From contig CAIMOJ010000076.1 of assembly GCA_903843045.1 (NCBI GenBank), positions 1-34,625 on the forward strand: a stretch of DNA of 34,625 nucleotides. The letters are read 5' to 3'. The translations under genes were made by a program, and so were the position numbers. This DNA comes from Candidatus Uhrbacteria bacterium (GTDB taxonomy: Bacteria; Patescibacteriota; Patescibacteriia; UBA9934; GWF2-40-263). The first letter of the stretch is position 1. Every line of letters starts with the position of its first letter. Of the stretch, positions 1-10,362 are shown one piece after another. Below the pieces are notes generated by a model. It saw only the letters and a program-made list of their open reading frames with translations, did not search any database and had not been told where the DNA came from.

Positions 1-122
1 GGACGCTGGATCGGCGTGTCAATCATAAAAAAGTCTTTTTGCGCGGAGTCGAATTAGATTTTTCCTTCCACGCGATATTTACGGAGGACGCGACCAGGCA
101 TCGTGTCCTTGAAAAAATCACC

Positions 123-208
123 TGGTGCATGTGGAGAGACTCGAACTCTCAAGCCCGTGAAGGCACAGGCTTCTGAGACCTGCGCGTATACCATTCCGCC
201 ACACATGC
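123..208 (-). tRNA. tRNA-Leu (anticodon CAG), class II with long variable arm, CCA encoded
   Basis: Reverse complement folds as GCATGTG...CTCAGAA anticodon loop...GAGAG TTCGAGT CTCTC CACATGC A CCA; 7-bp acceptor stem, 5-bp anticodon stem CAGGT/GCCTG, long variable arm. Confidence 0.93.
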
Positions 209-213
209 GTGAT

Positions 214-233
214 GGGGCCGCCCATGCGGCCCC
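214..233 (-). terminator. GC-rich hairpin (ggggccgc-ccat-gcggcccc) between the SBP gene stop and tRNA-Leu; terminator or processing hairpin
   Basis: Perfect 8-bp stem with 4-nt loop just after the stop of the minus-strand CDS; no clear U-tract, so terminator function is uncertain. Confidence 0.4.
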
Positions 234-243
234 GCGTTGATTT

Positions 244-2034
244 TTATCGGAGCGCCTTCTTTGTCTTAGTGTACCACGTCTCGACTTCCGCGAAACGGTC
301 CGCGGGGGAGATGATCCGGTCGATGTGGACGTTCTTGATCTTCGTGGCGATCGCGTAGGCGTACGTGGACTGGTAGAGGAACACGGCCGGGACGTCCGCG
401 GCCAGGAGGTCCTGGAAGTCTCTGTATGCCTTGGCGCGATCGTCGGTATTCGTAGCCTTCCGGGCCGTTTCCAGGAGGGTGTCGACGTTGCGGTTCGCGT
501 AGAGTGCAAAGTTTAACCCATTTTCCTTTGTTTGGGAAGAGTGCCAGAACGGATACGGGTCCGGGTCGATCCCGAGGAGCGTTCCCGTGAGCAGGATCTG
601 GTAGCTTTTGGGTTGGATCACGTCGGAGTAGAAACTGTCATTTTCCACCGGCTTTACGTCCGTTTTGATGCCGATCGCGTTCAGTTCCGAGGCGATTATC
701 TCGGCCGCGCGGACAAACTCGGGGTTCTGGACGGTGGTGATGGTGACGGCCAGCTCGTTCGGCGTTCCGTCCTTCGGTGCCTTTGCGAGCTGTCGCACGG
801 TCGCGCCGTCGGGGAGGGCGTAGCCGGCGTCCTGGAGCGTCTTTCCCGCGGCGGCCGTGTCGAACGAGATCTTGGCCACGTCCGGGTCCTCGCCGAGCAT
901 TCCCGGTAGGATCGGAGCGTCGATGGTCCGCCCGTGCCCGTTTAGCACGTCGCTCACGAGCTTGGCCTTGTCCACCGCCTGGGCGATGGCCGTGCGGACT
1001 GCCTTGTCCTTCAGCGACACGTTGGACGTCTGGTTGAAGTAGATCGCGACCTCGCGGGGGAGGTCGGGGTGGAGGAGCGTGACCGCGCGGATCGCCGACA
1101 CCTCGTTCTCCATGTCTCCCGGGACGAAGCTCACGCCCTCCACGTTCTTGTTCTCAAGCGCATGGACCGCTTCCGTGGCGCTGGCGTAGAACTTGAAGAC
1201 AAGCTTCTGAAGCTTCGGCGCGTCGCCGTAGTAGGACGGGTTTCGCTCGAGGGTGTAGGAAAGGATGTTGCCCGCCTTGTCCTTCGCGAACTCGGCGAAC
1301 TTGTACGGGCCGCTGCCGACCGCCTCGAGGTTGCGCGAGGCGAGCGGGGTGTTGCGCGCCGCGATGTCGCCCCAGATGCCCGCGGGAAGGATGCCGACGG
1401 TAAGCGTGGAGAGGAACGGCGCGAACGGCTCGTCGAGCGCGAACGCCACGGTCTTCTCATCGACCTCGGAAACCGTCACCCCGCGGAAGCTCACCGCGAG
1501 CGGCGAGCGGTACTGCGGGTCCTGGATCGCCTCCACCGTGAATACCACGTCTCGCGCCCGAACGGCCTCGCCGTTCTGAAACGTCGCGTCGTCGCGAATC
1601 CTGATCGTGTATGTTTTTCCGTCGTCGGATACCTGGACGTCGGACGCGAGGTCGTTCACGAGGCCGTCCTTCTGGTCCCATTTCACGAGCCCCGAGTACA
1701 CCAGTCCCGCCAGGTCCGCGTCCACGTCCGACGCCGACGCGTACAGCGGGTTCACGAACTGCGGCTCGCCGATGAGCGCCTCCGTATAGTCGCCGCCGAC
1801 CGCCGGAATGTCGACGCGGTGCGTGACGACGTACCAGGTTGCAAGGGAGCCGAGAGACAGCGCGCACGCCGCGATCGCCCCGAGCAGAACCTTCCTCTCC
1901 CCGAGCGTCAGCACCCGCGGAAGCTGCTTCCACTGGCTGAGGCTAGGCAACCCCGCGCCCTTGTGGGCGGAGAGCACCTGGAGAAAAGCCAGGTTGCGCT
2001 TTTGGTTGTGTGGTTTGAAGGGGTTGGTTGGCAC
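244..2034 (-). CDS. ABC transporter substrate-binding protein, family 5 (oligopeptide/dipeptide type), with N-terminal cytoplasmic extension and signal anchor
   Basis: 596-aa ORF; motifs 'GEPQFVNPLYASASDVDADLAGLVYSGLVKWD', 'LASDVQVSDDGKTYTIRIRDDATFQNGEAVRARDVVFTVEAIQDP', 'AVRTAIAQAVDKAKLV' are typical of SBP_bac_5; hydrophobic segment at about aa 50-70. Confidence 0.88.
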   Translation of the reverse strand: MPTNPFKPHNQKRNLAFLQVLSAHKGAGLPSLSQWKQLPRVLTLGERKVLLGAIAACALSLGSLATWYVVTHRVDIPAVGGDYTEALIGEPQFVNPLYASASDVDADLAGLVYSGLVKWDQKDGLVNDLASDVQVSDDGKTYTIRIRDDATFQNGEAVRARDVVFTVEAIQDPQYRSPLAVSFRGVTVSEVDEKTVAFALDEPFAPFLSTLTVGILPAGIWGDIAARNTPLASRNLEAVGSGPYKFAEFAKDKAGNILSYTLERNPSYYGDAPKLQKLVFKFYASATEAVHALENKNVEGVSFVPGDMENEVSAIRAVTLLHPDLPREVAIYFNQTSNVSLKDKAVRTAIAQAVDKAKLVSDVLNGHGRTIDAPILPGMLGEDPDVAKISFDTAAAGKTLQDAGYALPDGATVRQLAKAPKDGTPNELAVTITTVQNPEFVRAAEIIASELNAIGIKTDVKPVENDSFYSDVIQPKSYQILLTGTLLGIDPDPYPFWHSSQTKENGLNFALYANRNVDTLLETARKATNTDDRAKAYRDFQDLLAADVPAVFLYQSTYAYAIATKIKNVHIDRIISPADRFAEVETWYTKTKKALR

Positions 2035-2043
2035 AGTGTGAGG

Positions 2044-2209
2044 CGGGGTTGCGAATAACGAATTAGTTACTTATTACACATATGCAACGTATTGCAACGA
2101 ATAGGTACGAATTCGTTTGTCGGCGGACTTTGATCCAATCTCCATCGGGAATACGTGGCAATCAGTTACATATGTGTAATAAGTAACTAATTCGTTATTC
2201 GCAACCCCG
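2044..2209. repeat. Long palindromic element E1: perfect 41-bp inverted arms (2044-2084 / 2169-2209), 84-nt AT-rich centre
   Basis: cggggttgcgaataacgaattagttacttattacacatatg and its exact reverse complement; inner box attgcaacgaat at 2091-2102 and a degenerate mirrored copy (attgccacgtat on the minus strand) ending 6 nt before the right arm. Confidence 0.92.
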
Positions 2210-2238
2210 AACACAAACTATTCCCGCCGAACCATTTT

Positions 2239-2466
2239 CTACACCAACGCGTTCGCCAGCGACACCCCGAAGAACAGGATCGCGATCACGATCGTGCCCT
2301 GGAACAGGCGCTTCTCGACGCCTCGCTTGGTGCGGTACACGTTGCCTTCGCCGCCGAAGGACGCGCCGAGGCCGGCGCCGCGGGCCTGGAGAAGAATCGA
2401 CGTGACGAGCAGGGCGGCAAGAATGAGCTGGGAAACGTTGAGGATCTGTTCGGCGTTGAAGGTCAT
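2239..2466 (-). CDS. secG: Preprotein translocase subunit SecG
   Basis: 75 aa from internal Met: MTFNAEQILNVSQLILAALLVTSILLQARGAGLGASFGGEGNVYRTKRGVEKRLFQGTIVIAILFFGVSLANALV; two TM segments and the GxGLGASFGG...RTKRGVEK SecG signature. The track ORF start is further upstream. Confidence 0.9.
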   Translation of the reverse strand: MTFNAEQILNVSQLILAALLVTSILLQARGAGLGASFGGEGNVYRTKRGVEKRLFQGTIVIAILFFGVSLANALV

Positions 2467-2569
2467 ACGGTACAAGTTCATGTATAGACGAATTGCCAAG
2501 AAACTATCAGATATAAGCTTTTTCGTCAATGTGGCCTCCCCATGATATACTTTCCGAAAGAAAGAAGCT

Positions 2570-3307
2570 ATGCCAGACATCGACCTTCTCGCGCACCCGC
2601 ACCGCAACGTCATCGGCGTCCTCGCGACGGTGGTCGTATTGGCGATGGTCTGCGGATTTTCCTGGCGCGTGTATCATTTCGCGTCGCTCATCCAATCGGG
2701 CACGCTGACCGAGGCCGACCTGACCTTCGCGAAGAACGTGACGTCGAGCGCGAAGATCGCGAACGCCCCGCTTCCGACGGGCACCGTCGACGTCACGAGC
2801 TCCACGGCCCCGTTCCTCGGAAAGAAGGACGCCAAGCTCACCATCGTCGAGTTCGCCGACTTCGGCTGCCCGTTCTCGCGCGAGGAAAGCTTCGTCGTGC
2901 ACGCCCTTGCCCTGGCCTATCCCGACACCGTCCGCTTCGAGTACCGCGACTTCCCAATCGACGAGCTCCACCCAATGGCCACCGCCGCGTCCGAGGCGGG
3001 GAGGTGCGCGAACGAGCAGAACCGGTTCTGGGACTACCACGACAAGATCTACGCCAACCAGGACACCCTTACCGACGAGTCCTTCCCCCGGTTCGCCGCC
3101 GAGCTCAACATGAACGTCGGGGAGTTCAGCCGCTGCCTCGCCAGCGACCGCAACTTGCCGAAGATCCAAGCGGACGTTGAGGCGGGCATCGCCGCGGGAG
3201 TCCGCGGAACCCCGACGTTCTTCTTCAACGGCGTCCGCGTTCCCGGAGCGATCCCGGAGGACACGTTCAAGAAGCTGATCGACCGATTCTTGTCACCCAC
3301 GACCTAG
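2570..3307 (+). CDS. DsbA-family thioredoxin-like oxidoreductase, signal-anchored, with CPFS in place of the CxxC motif
   Basis: 'LTIVEFADFGCPFSREESFVVHALALAYPDTVRFEYRDFPI' and 'AGIAAGVRGTPTFFFNGVRVPGAIP' match DsbA/Thioredoxin_4; N-terminal TM segment. Confidence 0.88.
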   Translation: MPDIDLLAHPHRNVIGVLATVVVLAMVCGFSWRVYHFASLIQSGTLTEADLTFAKNVTSSAKIANAPLPTGTVDVTSSTAPFLGKKDAKLTIVEFADFGCPFSREESFVVHALALAYPDTVRFEYRDFPIDELHPMATAASEAGRCANEQNRFWDYHDKIYANQDTLTDESFPRFAAELNMNVGEFSRCLASDRNLPKIQADVEAGIAAGVRGTPTFFFNGVRVPGAIPEDTFKKLIDRFLSPTT

Positions 3308-3310
3308 CGT

Positions 3311-4921
3311 ATGAGATTCCAGAGACTGATCGCGGTCCCGATGATGCTGGTGGCGGTGTTTGGGTTTGCGACCCCGGTGGCGAGGGCGGAAACGACCGCG
3401 TGCTTTTGTAACGTCACGGACGTCGGGGCAACGAAGATCGAGGGCGCGACGGACTCAACGACGTGCAAAAGCAAGTGCCTGGCAGCATATCCAAGCACCC
3501 TTGCCGCGAATCCATCCCTCTGGGCATTGGATCCGACGGGATATCCGCCGGCAATTCTGCAGTGCTGGGCCAAGGAAACGGCTTGCACGGGATTGGGAGG
3601 GGTCTACTCGAAGGGCGACCAACCGGCGGAGTGCCTTCCGGGGTCGCATTACTGCTACGCGGGCGACAACCTGATGACCACCCTCAACGTATCGATTCCA
3701 ACCCCGAACGGTGACGTCACGCAGGTGGTCAATCTCGCGGATTACCTTGGCGTCATCTATGACTTCTTGATGGGTTTCGCCATGACGATAACCATCGTTC
3801 TCATGATGATCGGCGGCATTCGCTACGTGATGGGCGCGTCGTCCGGAGACGTCGGAAAGGCCAAGGCCATGATCAAGAACGCAGTCGAGGGGTTCGTCCT
3901 CCTTATGTTCGCGTACGTCATCCTCTATACGGTAAATCCGCAATTGCTAAGGCTCCAGGTTCCGAAGCTCCCGAAGCTGCGGGCGGTTCATATCACCGCG
4001 GGCGACGAGTCATGCGAATTTTTGCTCGGCGACAACGTGGTGAGCGTCCAGGGCGAGGAGGACCAGTATACGGGAGACGGCGGCTACGTCGTGAAGTACG
4101 CGGGAAATGAGGCATGCGGAACGTCGGGCGAAGTGATCTCTGACCCGGCCGGCGTCGCCGTGGCCGCGGGAACGACGTGCGACTTCGTCACATGCCCGTC
4201 GGCCGGCCAGTCGTGCTTCAAACCGACCTCGGGAAAGTCGGGATGCCATACGTGCGAGGAATTGACCATGATCAACGCAAACCCCTACATCCCTCCGTCC
4301 GAGGACGTTTGTTCCAATTTCACCTACCCGGCAGGAAACGTAAACGGAGCGTCCGTACCGGGTCTTACGGAGTGTATTCTGACTCACGACTACGATCTTT
4401 CCAATTTTAACCCTCCGGACGTGGGAGTCATGACGATTGGAAATTGTGCAAAGATGGAGATCAACTGTACCAGCGTTACGTCGTGTTTGGGGTATGACAG
4501 CGTTCTGCTGAAGAACGCGGATGAGAATGCCTGTTTGAGTACGCTCTATGGTGATGACAAACAGTTTTTGGACACGTGCGTTGCCGATCCCTGCAAGGCT
4601 GCGCCTTCGGGTCAGTCGTGCGTGGTTATAGGTCTGCCAGGCATAACGAGTACGGCTGGGCAAAGTTGTGTGAACTCAGCTTTTAGGGACGCTCTTATCC
4701 TTGGAATGCAATCGGCAGATGGATATTCCGCGCTTATAAACTCTGGTCAAACCGTGACTTCGGGCGCGTCCTGGCTAAGCTTGTTCGCGTCGAGTCCAGA
4801 AAACGCTGGAAAATTTGCCGGCTTCTTTCTGATGGAGTCTTTGAAATCAACCCTAGCGGATAAGGATGGCCATTATCCTACCGGAGCAGATTTCCAAAAT
4901 GCTGCGTGTAACTTTCAATAG
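3311..4921 (+). CDS. Secreted/membrane protein with TrbC/VirB2 pilin-like two-TM segment and Cys-rich C-terminal extension
   Basis: N-terminal signal peptide; 'DYLGVIYDFLMGFAMTITIVLMMIGGIRYVMGASSGDVGKAKAMIKNAVEGFVLLMFAYVILYTVNPQLL' resembles VirB2-like proteins; about 300-aa Cys-rich C-terminal region. Confidence 0.65.
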   Translation: MRFQRLIAVPMMLVAVFGFATPVARAETTACFCNVTDVGATKIEGATDSTTCKSKCLAAYPSTLAANPSLWALDPTGYPPAILQCWAKETACTGLGGVYSKGDQPAECLPGSHYCYAGDNLMTTLNVSIPTPNGDVTQVVNLADYLGVIYDFLMGFAMTITIVLMMIGGIRYVMGASSGDVGKAKAMIKNAVEGFVLLMFAYVILYTVNPQLLRLQVPKLPKLRAVHITAGDESCEFLLGDNVVSVQGEEDQYTGDGGYVVKYAGNEACGTSGEVISDPAGVAVAAGTTCDFVTCPSAGQSCFKPTSGKSGCHTCEELTMINANPYIPPSEDVCSNFTYPAGNVNGASVPGLTECILTHDYDLSNFNPPDVGVMTIGNCAKMEINCTSVTSCLGYDSVLLKNADENACLSTLYGDDKQFLDTCVADPCKAAPSGQSCVVIGLPGITSTAGQSCVNSAFRDALILGMQSADGYSALINSGQTVTSGASWLSLFASSPENAGKFAGFFLMESLKSTLADKDGHYPTGADFQNAACNFQ

Positions 4922-4930
4922 CGAATCCTA

Positions 4931-4966
4931 GAAACGCGACCCACTTAACGGGTCGCGTTTCGTTTC
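4931..4966 (+). terminator. Rho-independent terminator after the 3311-4921 CDS
   Basis: gaaacgcgaccc-acttaac-gggtcgcgtttc, 12-bp stem, followed by gtttct. Confidence 0.8.
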
Positions 4967-4982
4967 TATCGCCTGTGTTTCC

Positions 4983-5011
4983 TTGACCCTCGCTCCTTCC
5001 CGTGGTAGCAT
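4983..5011 (+). promoter_or_regulatory. Predicted sigma70-type promoter of uvrA
   Basis: TTGACC - 17 nt - TAGCAT, 37 nt upstream of the uvrA start. Confidence 0.5.
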
Positions 5012-5047
5012 CGCAATCGCTTTATCGTGACGTGATTTTTTGACGCT

Positions 5048-7939
<2,892 letters not shown>

Positions 7940-7953
7940 GAGGGATTGAATGG

Positions 7954-7986
7954 AAATTGGATATCACAATTTGTGATATCCAATTT
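7954..7986. repeat. Palindrome P1: aaattggatatcacaa-t-ttgtgatatccaattt
   Basis: Perfect 16-bp arms around a 1-nt centre, 14 nt after the uvrA stop. Confidence 0.95.
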
Positions 7987-8018
7987 GATTTTAGGTCGTT
8001 TTGTCGCTGAGTACAGAT

Positions 8019-8055
8019 AGAAATTGGATATCACAATTTGTGATATCCAATTTCT
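8019..8055. repeat. Palindrome P2: agaaattggatatcacaa-t-ttgtgatatccaatttct, second copy of P1
   Basis: Perfect 18-bp arms around a 1-nt centre; the 33-nt core is identical to P1; lies upstream of the ORF6N gene. Confidence 0.95.
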
Positions 8056-8173
8056 TTGGGGGAGATATCCACATTGAGACGATTGACATTCTGCCGAAAA
8101 TCTGATGAAATGAGGATAGAGAAATGAAGTCCCCACAAACGGTGTAGGGGATTTTATTATTTTATTCGATCGT

Positions 8174-8692
8174 ATGAAAAATGACGAATTGATGGTGCCA
8201 ATGACGGTGATCGAAGGGAAAATTTTTCTGCTTCGGGGCCAAAAGGTCATGGTCGATCGCGATCTTGCGCAGTTGTACGGGGTATCGACGATGGTTTTGA
8301 ACCAGGCGGTGAAACGCAATCGCGAGCGGTTTCCGCCGGACTTTATGTTTCAGTTGACGAAACAGGAGATGGAACATTGGAAGTCGCAGGTATCCGTTAC
8401 AGATTCGGACCGCATGGGCTTGCGCAAGCCGTTTGTCGTCTTCACCGAGCTCGGCGTCGCCATGCTCTCGAGCGTCCTTCGCAGCCCGCGCGCCATCGCG
8501 GTGAACATTCAGATCATGCGAACCTTCTCCCGCCTCCGCGAAATGCTCGCCGAGAACGACGACCTCCGCCGCAAGGTCGAGGCGCTTGAGAAGCAGTACG
8601 ACGAGAACTTCAAGATTGTCTTCGACGCGATAAGGAACATGATCTCGGACGACGAGAGGGGAGGGGCGGAGATTGGGTTTCGGGCGGAATGA
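8174..8692 (+). CDS. ORF6N domain-containing DNA-binding protein
   Basis: 172 aa; 'IEGKIFLLRGQKVMVDRDLAQLYGVSTMVLNQAVKRNRERFPPDFMFQLTKQEMEHWKSQ' is the ORF6N domain, followed by 'RKPFVVFTELGVAMLSSVLRSPRAIAVNIQIMRTFSRLREML'. Confidence 0.9.
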   Translation: MKNDELMVPMTVIEGKIFLLRGQKVMVDRDLAQLYGVSTMVLNQAVKRNRERFPPDFMFQLTKQEMEHWKSQVSVTDSDRMGLRKPFVVFTELGVAMLSSVLRSPRAIAVNIQIMRTFSRLREMLAENDDLRRKVEALEKQYDENFKIVFDAIRNMISDDERGGAEIGFRAE

Positions 8693-8719
8693 AAAAACCG
8701 GACGTGCGGGCACGTCCGG
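8692..8719 (-). terminator. Rho-independent terminator for the minus-strand pentapeptide gene
   Basis: Minus strand ccggacgtg-cccg-cacgtccgg-tttttt; 9-bp stem plus T-tract. Confidence 0.8.
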
Positions 8720-8730
8720 GGTCGGCGCCG

Positions 8731-9465
8731 TCAGTCGGCGTCGGAGAAGGTCTCTGCCATGGCGGCGAGCACCACGGCCTGGGTCTTGCGGTCGAGCCGC
8801 GCGCCGCGGAAGCTGGCGTCCGCGAGGCCGATGACGCCGCTGAGCGCGACGCCCGTGAGGTTCGAGCGATGAAAGCAGGCGCCATGGACGTCATCGAACG
8901 CGCCCGTGTTCGCGCCGGCGAAATGCGCGCCACACAGACGCGAGTTCCAGAACTTCACCCCGTGGAGCTTGGCGCCGCGAAAGTCCGCGTTGTCCGCGTT
9001 CGAGCCAAACAGGAAGACGTGGCTCAGATCCGCGTCCTCGAACTGCGCGTCCCGCATCTCGACGAAGCGCATGGTCGCGCCGCAGAGGTTGGCATCTTCG
9101 AAGTTCGCGCATCGAAGGTCCGTAAAGCCGTGTTCGGGATCGTCGTTGTTCGCGACCCACTCGCCCGGCTCCTCCGCCGTCCACGAGTTCTCGTGGCGAC
9201 CTTGCCCTCGAACCCAGCCCGTCAGGTCACCGCTGTCGAGCGTGGCGTGCTGGAGCCAGGCCTCTTGCAGAAGGGCGTACCGGAGATTGGCGGCCGTAAG
9301 GTTCGCCTCGTGCAGATCTGCGCCGTTCAGGTTCTGGCCATTCAGGTCCGCGTGCGACAGGTCGATCTTCTTTTTCGGATTGCGACGCCTCCACGTGTTC
9401 CACGCCTTGCACTTGTTGTTCTGGGCTGCGGATGCAATGAGAAGCTCGTACTGGGATGCGATCAT
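8731..9465 (-). CDS. Pentapeptide-repeat protein
   Basis: 244 aa from MIASQYELLIAS..., with A(D/N)LxxANL-type repeats (LSHADLNGQNLNGADLHEANLTAANLRYALL...); good SD (aaggagatcacc-ATG). The 1145-aa track ORF is an over-extension of this frame. Confidence 0.88.
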   Translation of the reverse strand: MIASQYELLIASAAQNNKCKAWNTWRRRNPKKKIDLSHADLNGQNLNGADLHEANLTAANLRYALLQEAWLQHATLDSGDLTGWVRGQGRHENSWTAEEPGEWVANNDDPEHGFTDLRCANFEDANLCGATMRFVEMRDAQFEDADLSHVFLFGSNADNADFRGAKLHGVKFWNSRLCGAHFAGANTGAFDDVHGACFHRSNLTGVALSGVIGLADASFRGARLDRKTQAVVLAAMAETFSDAD

Positions 9466-9522
9466 GGTGATCTCCTTTGCGTGGTCCGGTCGGCGACGGA
9501 ACGATTCCAAAGCCGAGGCGGG

Positions 9523-9551
9523 ACGATACCAGGTTTTGGGCCGATTGTCAA
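9523..9551 (-). promoter_or_regulatory. Promoter of the pentapeptide-repeat gene
   Basis: Minus strand TTGACA - 17 nt - TATCGT. Confidence 0.65.
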
Positions 9552-9573
9552 TCGTCAGAGCATTCGGCCGAAT

Positions 9574-9598
9574 AAAAAAAGCGCCCGGTTTCAGGCGC
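9574..9598 (-). terminator. Rho-independent terminator for the 9591-10157 gene, overlapping its stop codon
   Basis: Minus strand gcgcc-tgaaaccg-ggcgc-ttttttt. Confidence 0.65.
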
Positions 9599-10157
9599 AG
9601 TCGTGGTCGTCGTCGAGGTGAGCGGGAATCGGGCCCAGGTACTCGTAGCCGACGGCCTGTCCGTTGAATCCGCGATCCTCCAGCTCGCGGAGCAGGCGCT
9701 CCGCGGTGTACTGCTCGCGCGGGAGCTCGCTGAACGCGAAGCCGTGGCCGGCGCGGTCGACGGAGTCGATGACGTACGATGCGCAGTTCTCGAAGTGGAT
9801 CCGGACGCGGCCCTCGATGGGGACGAACCGGTGCCCGGGGTTGCGGAAGACGATCGCGCGGCCGGTTCCGCTCGCGGGCGCAAAACGGGCGAGCGTGGCG
9901 AGGTCCTGCGCGGGCACGAGGCGGGGAAGCCGGTCGACGAACGAGACATCGCCGCGGCTTGGCCCGTTGACCACGGCGGTTTGCGTCGCGGCCGGCCCGT
10001 CGCTCGGCCCGAAGCCGATGCGGACGGTGAGCCAGTTGGGGTCGATCTGGCGGATGGTCCGCGCGAGAGCGGAAAGGTCCATTGCGCCGAATCTCGCCAG
10101 AAACTCGAGGTTGGATATGCCAAACGGGATGTGCCGGGGCGGCGTCGTTGCTTGCAA
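9591..10157 (-). CDS. Hypothetical protein (188 aa), possible TTG start
   Basis: Open frame with SD-like gggag upstream, own promoter and terminator; no family recognised. Confidence 0.65.
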   Translation of the reverse strand: MQATTPPRHIPFGISNLEFLARFGAMDLSALARTIRQIDPNWLTVRIGFGPSDGPAATQTAVVNGPSRGDVSFVDRLPRLVPAQDLATLARFAPASGTGRAIVFRNPGHRFVPIEGRVRIHFENCASYVIDSVDRAGHGFAFSELPREQYTAERLLRELEDRGFNGQAVGYEYLGPIPAHLDDDHDCA

Positions 10158-10213
10158 GAGATCTCCCAGAGAAGGTTGCCTCGGAACCGAACCTGTTCTG
10201 TTGCCGAGGAGGG

Positions 10214-10242
10214 ACGGTATCAGGTTTTTGACGACCTGTCAA
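10214..10242 (-). promoter_or_regulatory. Promoter of the 9591-10157 gene
   Basis: Minus strand TTGACA - 17 nt - TACCGT. Confidence 0.65.
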
Positions 10243-10295
10243 GAAACCTACCACGATAATTTGCATGAACTCAGCCAAATATTCACTCTCTGCCA

Positions 10296-10324
10296 TTGAC
10301 AAAACCGCCATTTTCTGGTACCAT
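10296..10324 (+). promoter_or_regulatory. Promoter of the 10363-12081 gene
   Basis: TTGACA - 17 nt - TACCAT. Confidence 0.65.
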
Positions 10325-10362
10325 CCTCTCTCAACCTGCATTCCAGGCTTGGGGGAACTCTT

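Noticed and set aside
54-509. 151-aa minus-strand ORF overlapping tRNA-Leu
   Set aside because: Overlaps a tRNA and the 3' end of the SBP gene; Ser/Arg/Thr-rich shadow frame.
2044-2209. E1 and E2 as integron attC sites
   Set aside because: The folded shape is suggestive, but the R/L core boxes (RYYYAAC / GTTRRRY) are not matched, arms are perfectly complementary without extrahelical bases, and no integron integrase is seen.
2044-2209. E1 and E2 as Rho-independent terminators
   Set aside because: Arms of 41-43 bp, AT-rich, large centres and no U-tract; unlike the true terminators found in this window.
7954-8055. Two palindromes as a CRISPR array
   Set aside because: Only two copies, fully palindromic repeats, no cas genes nearby.
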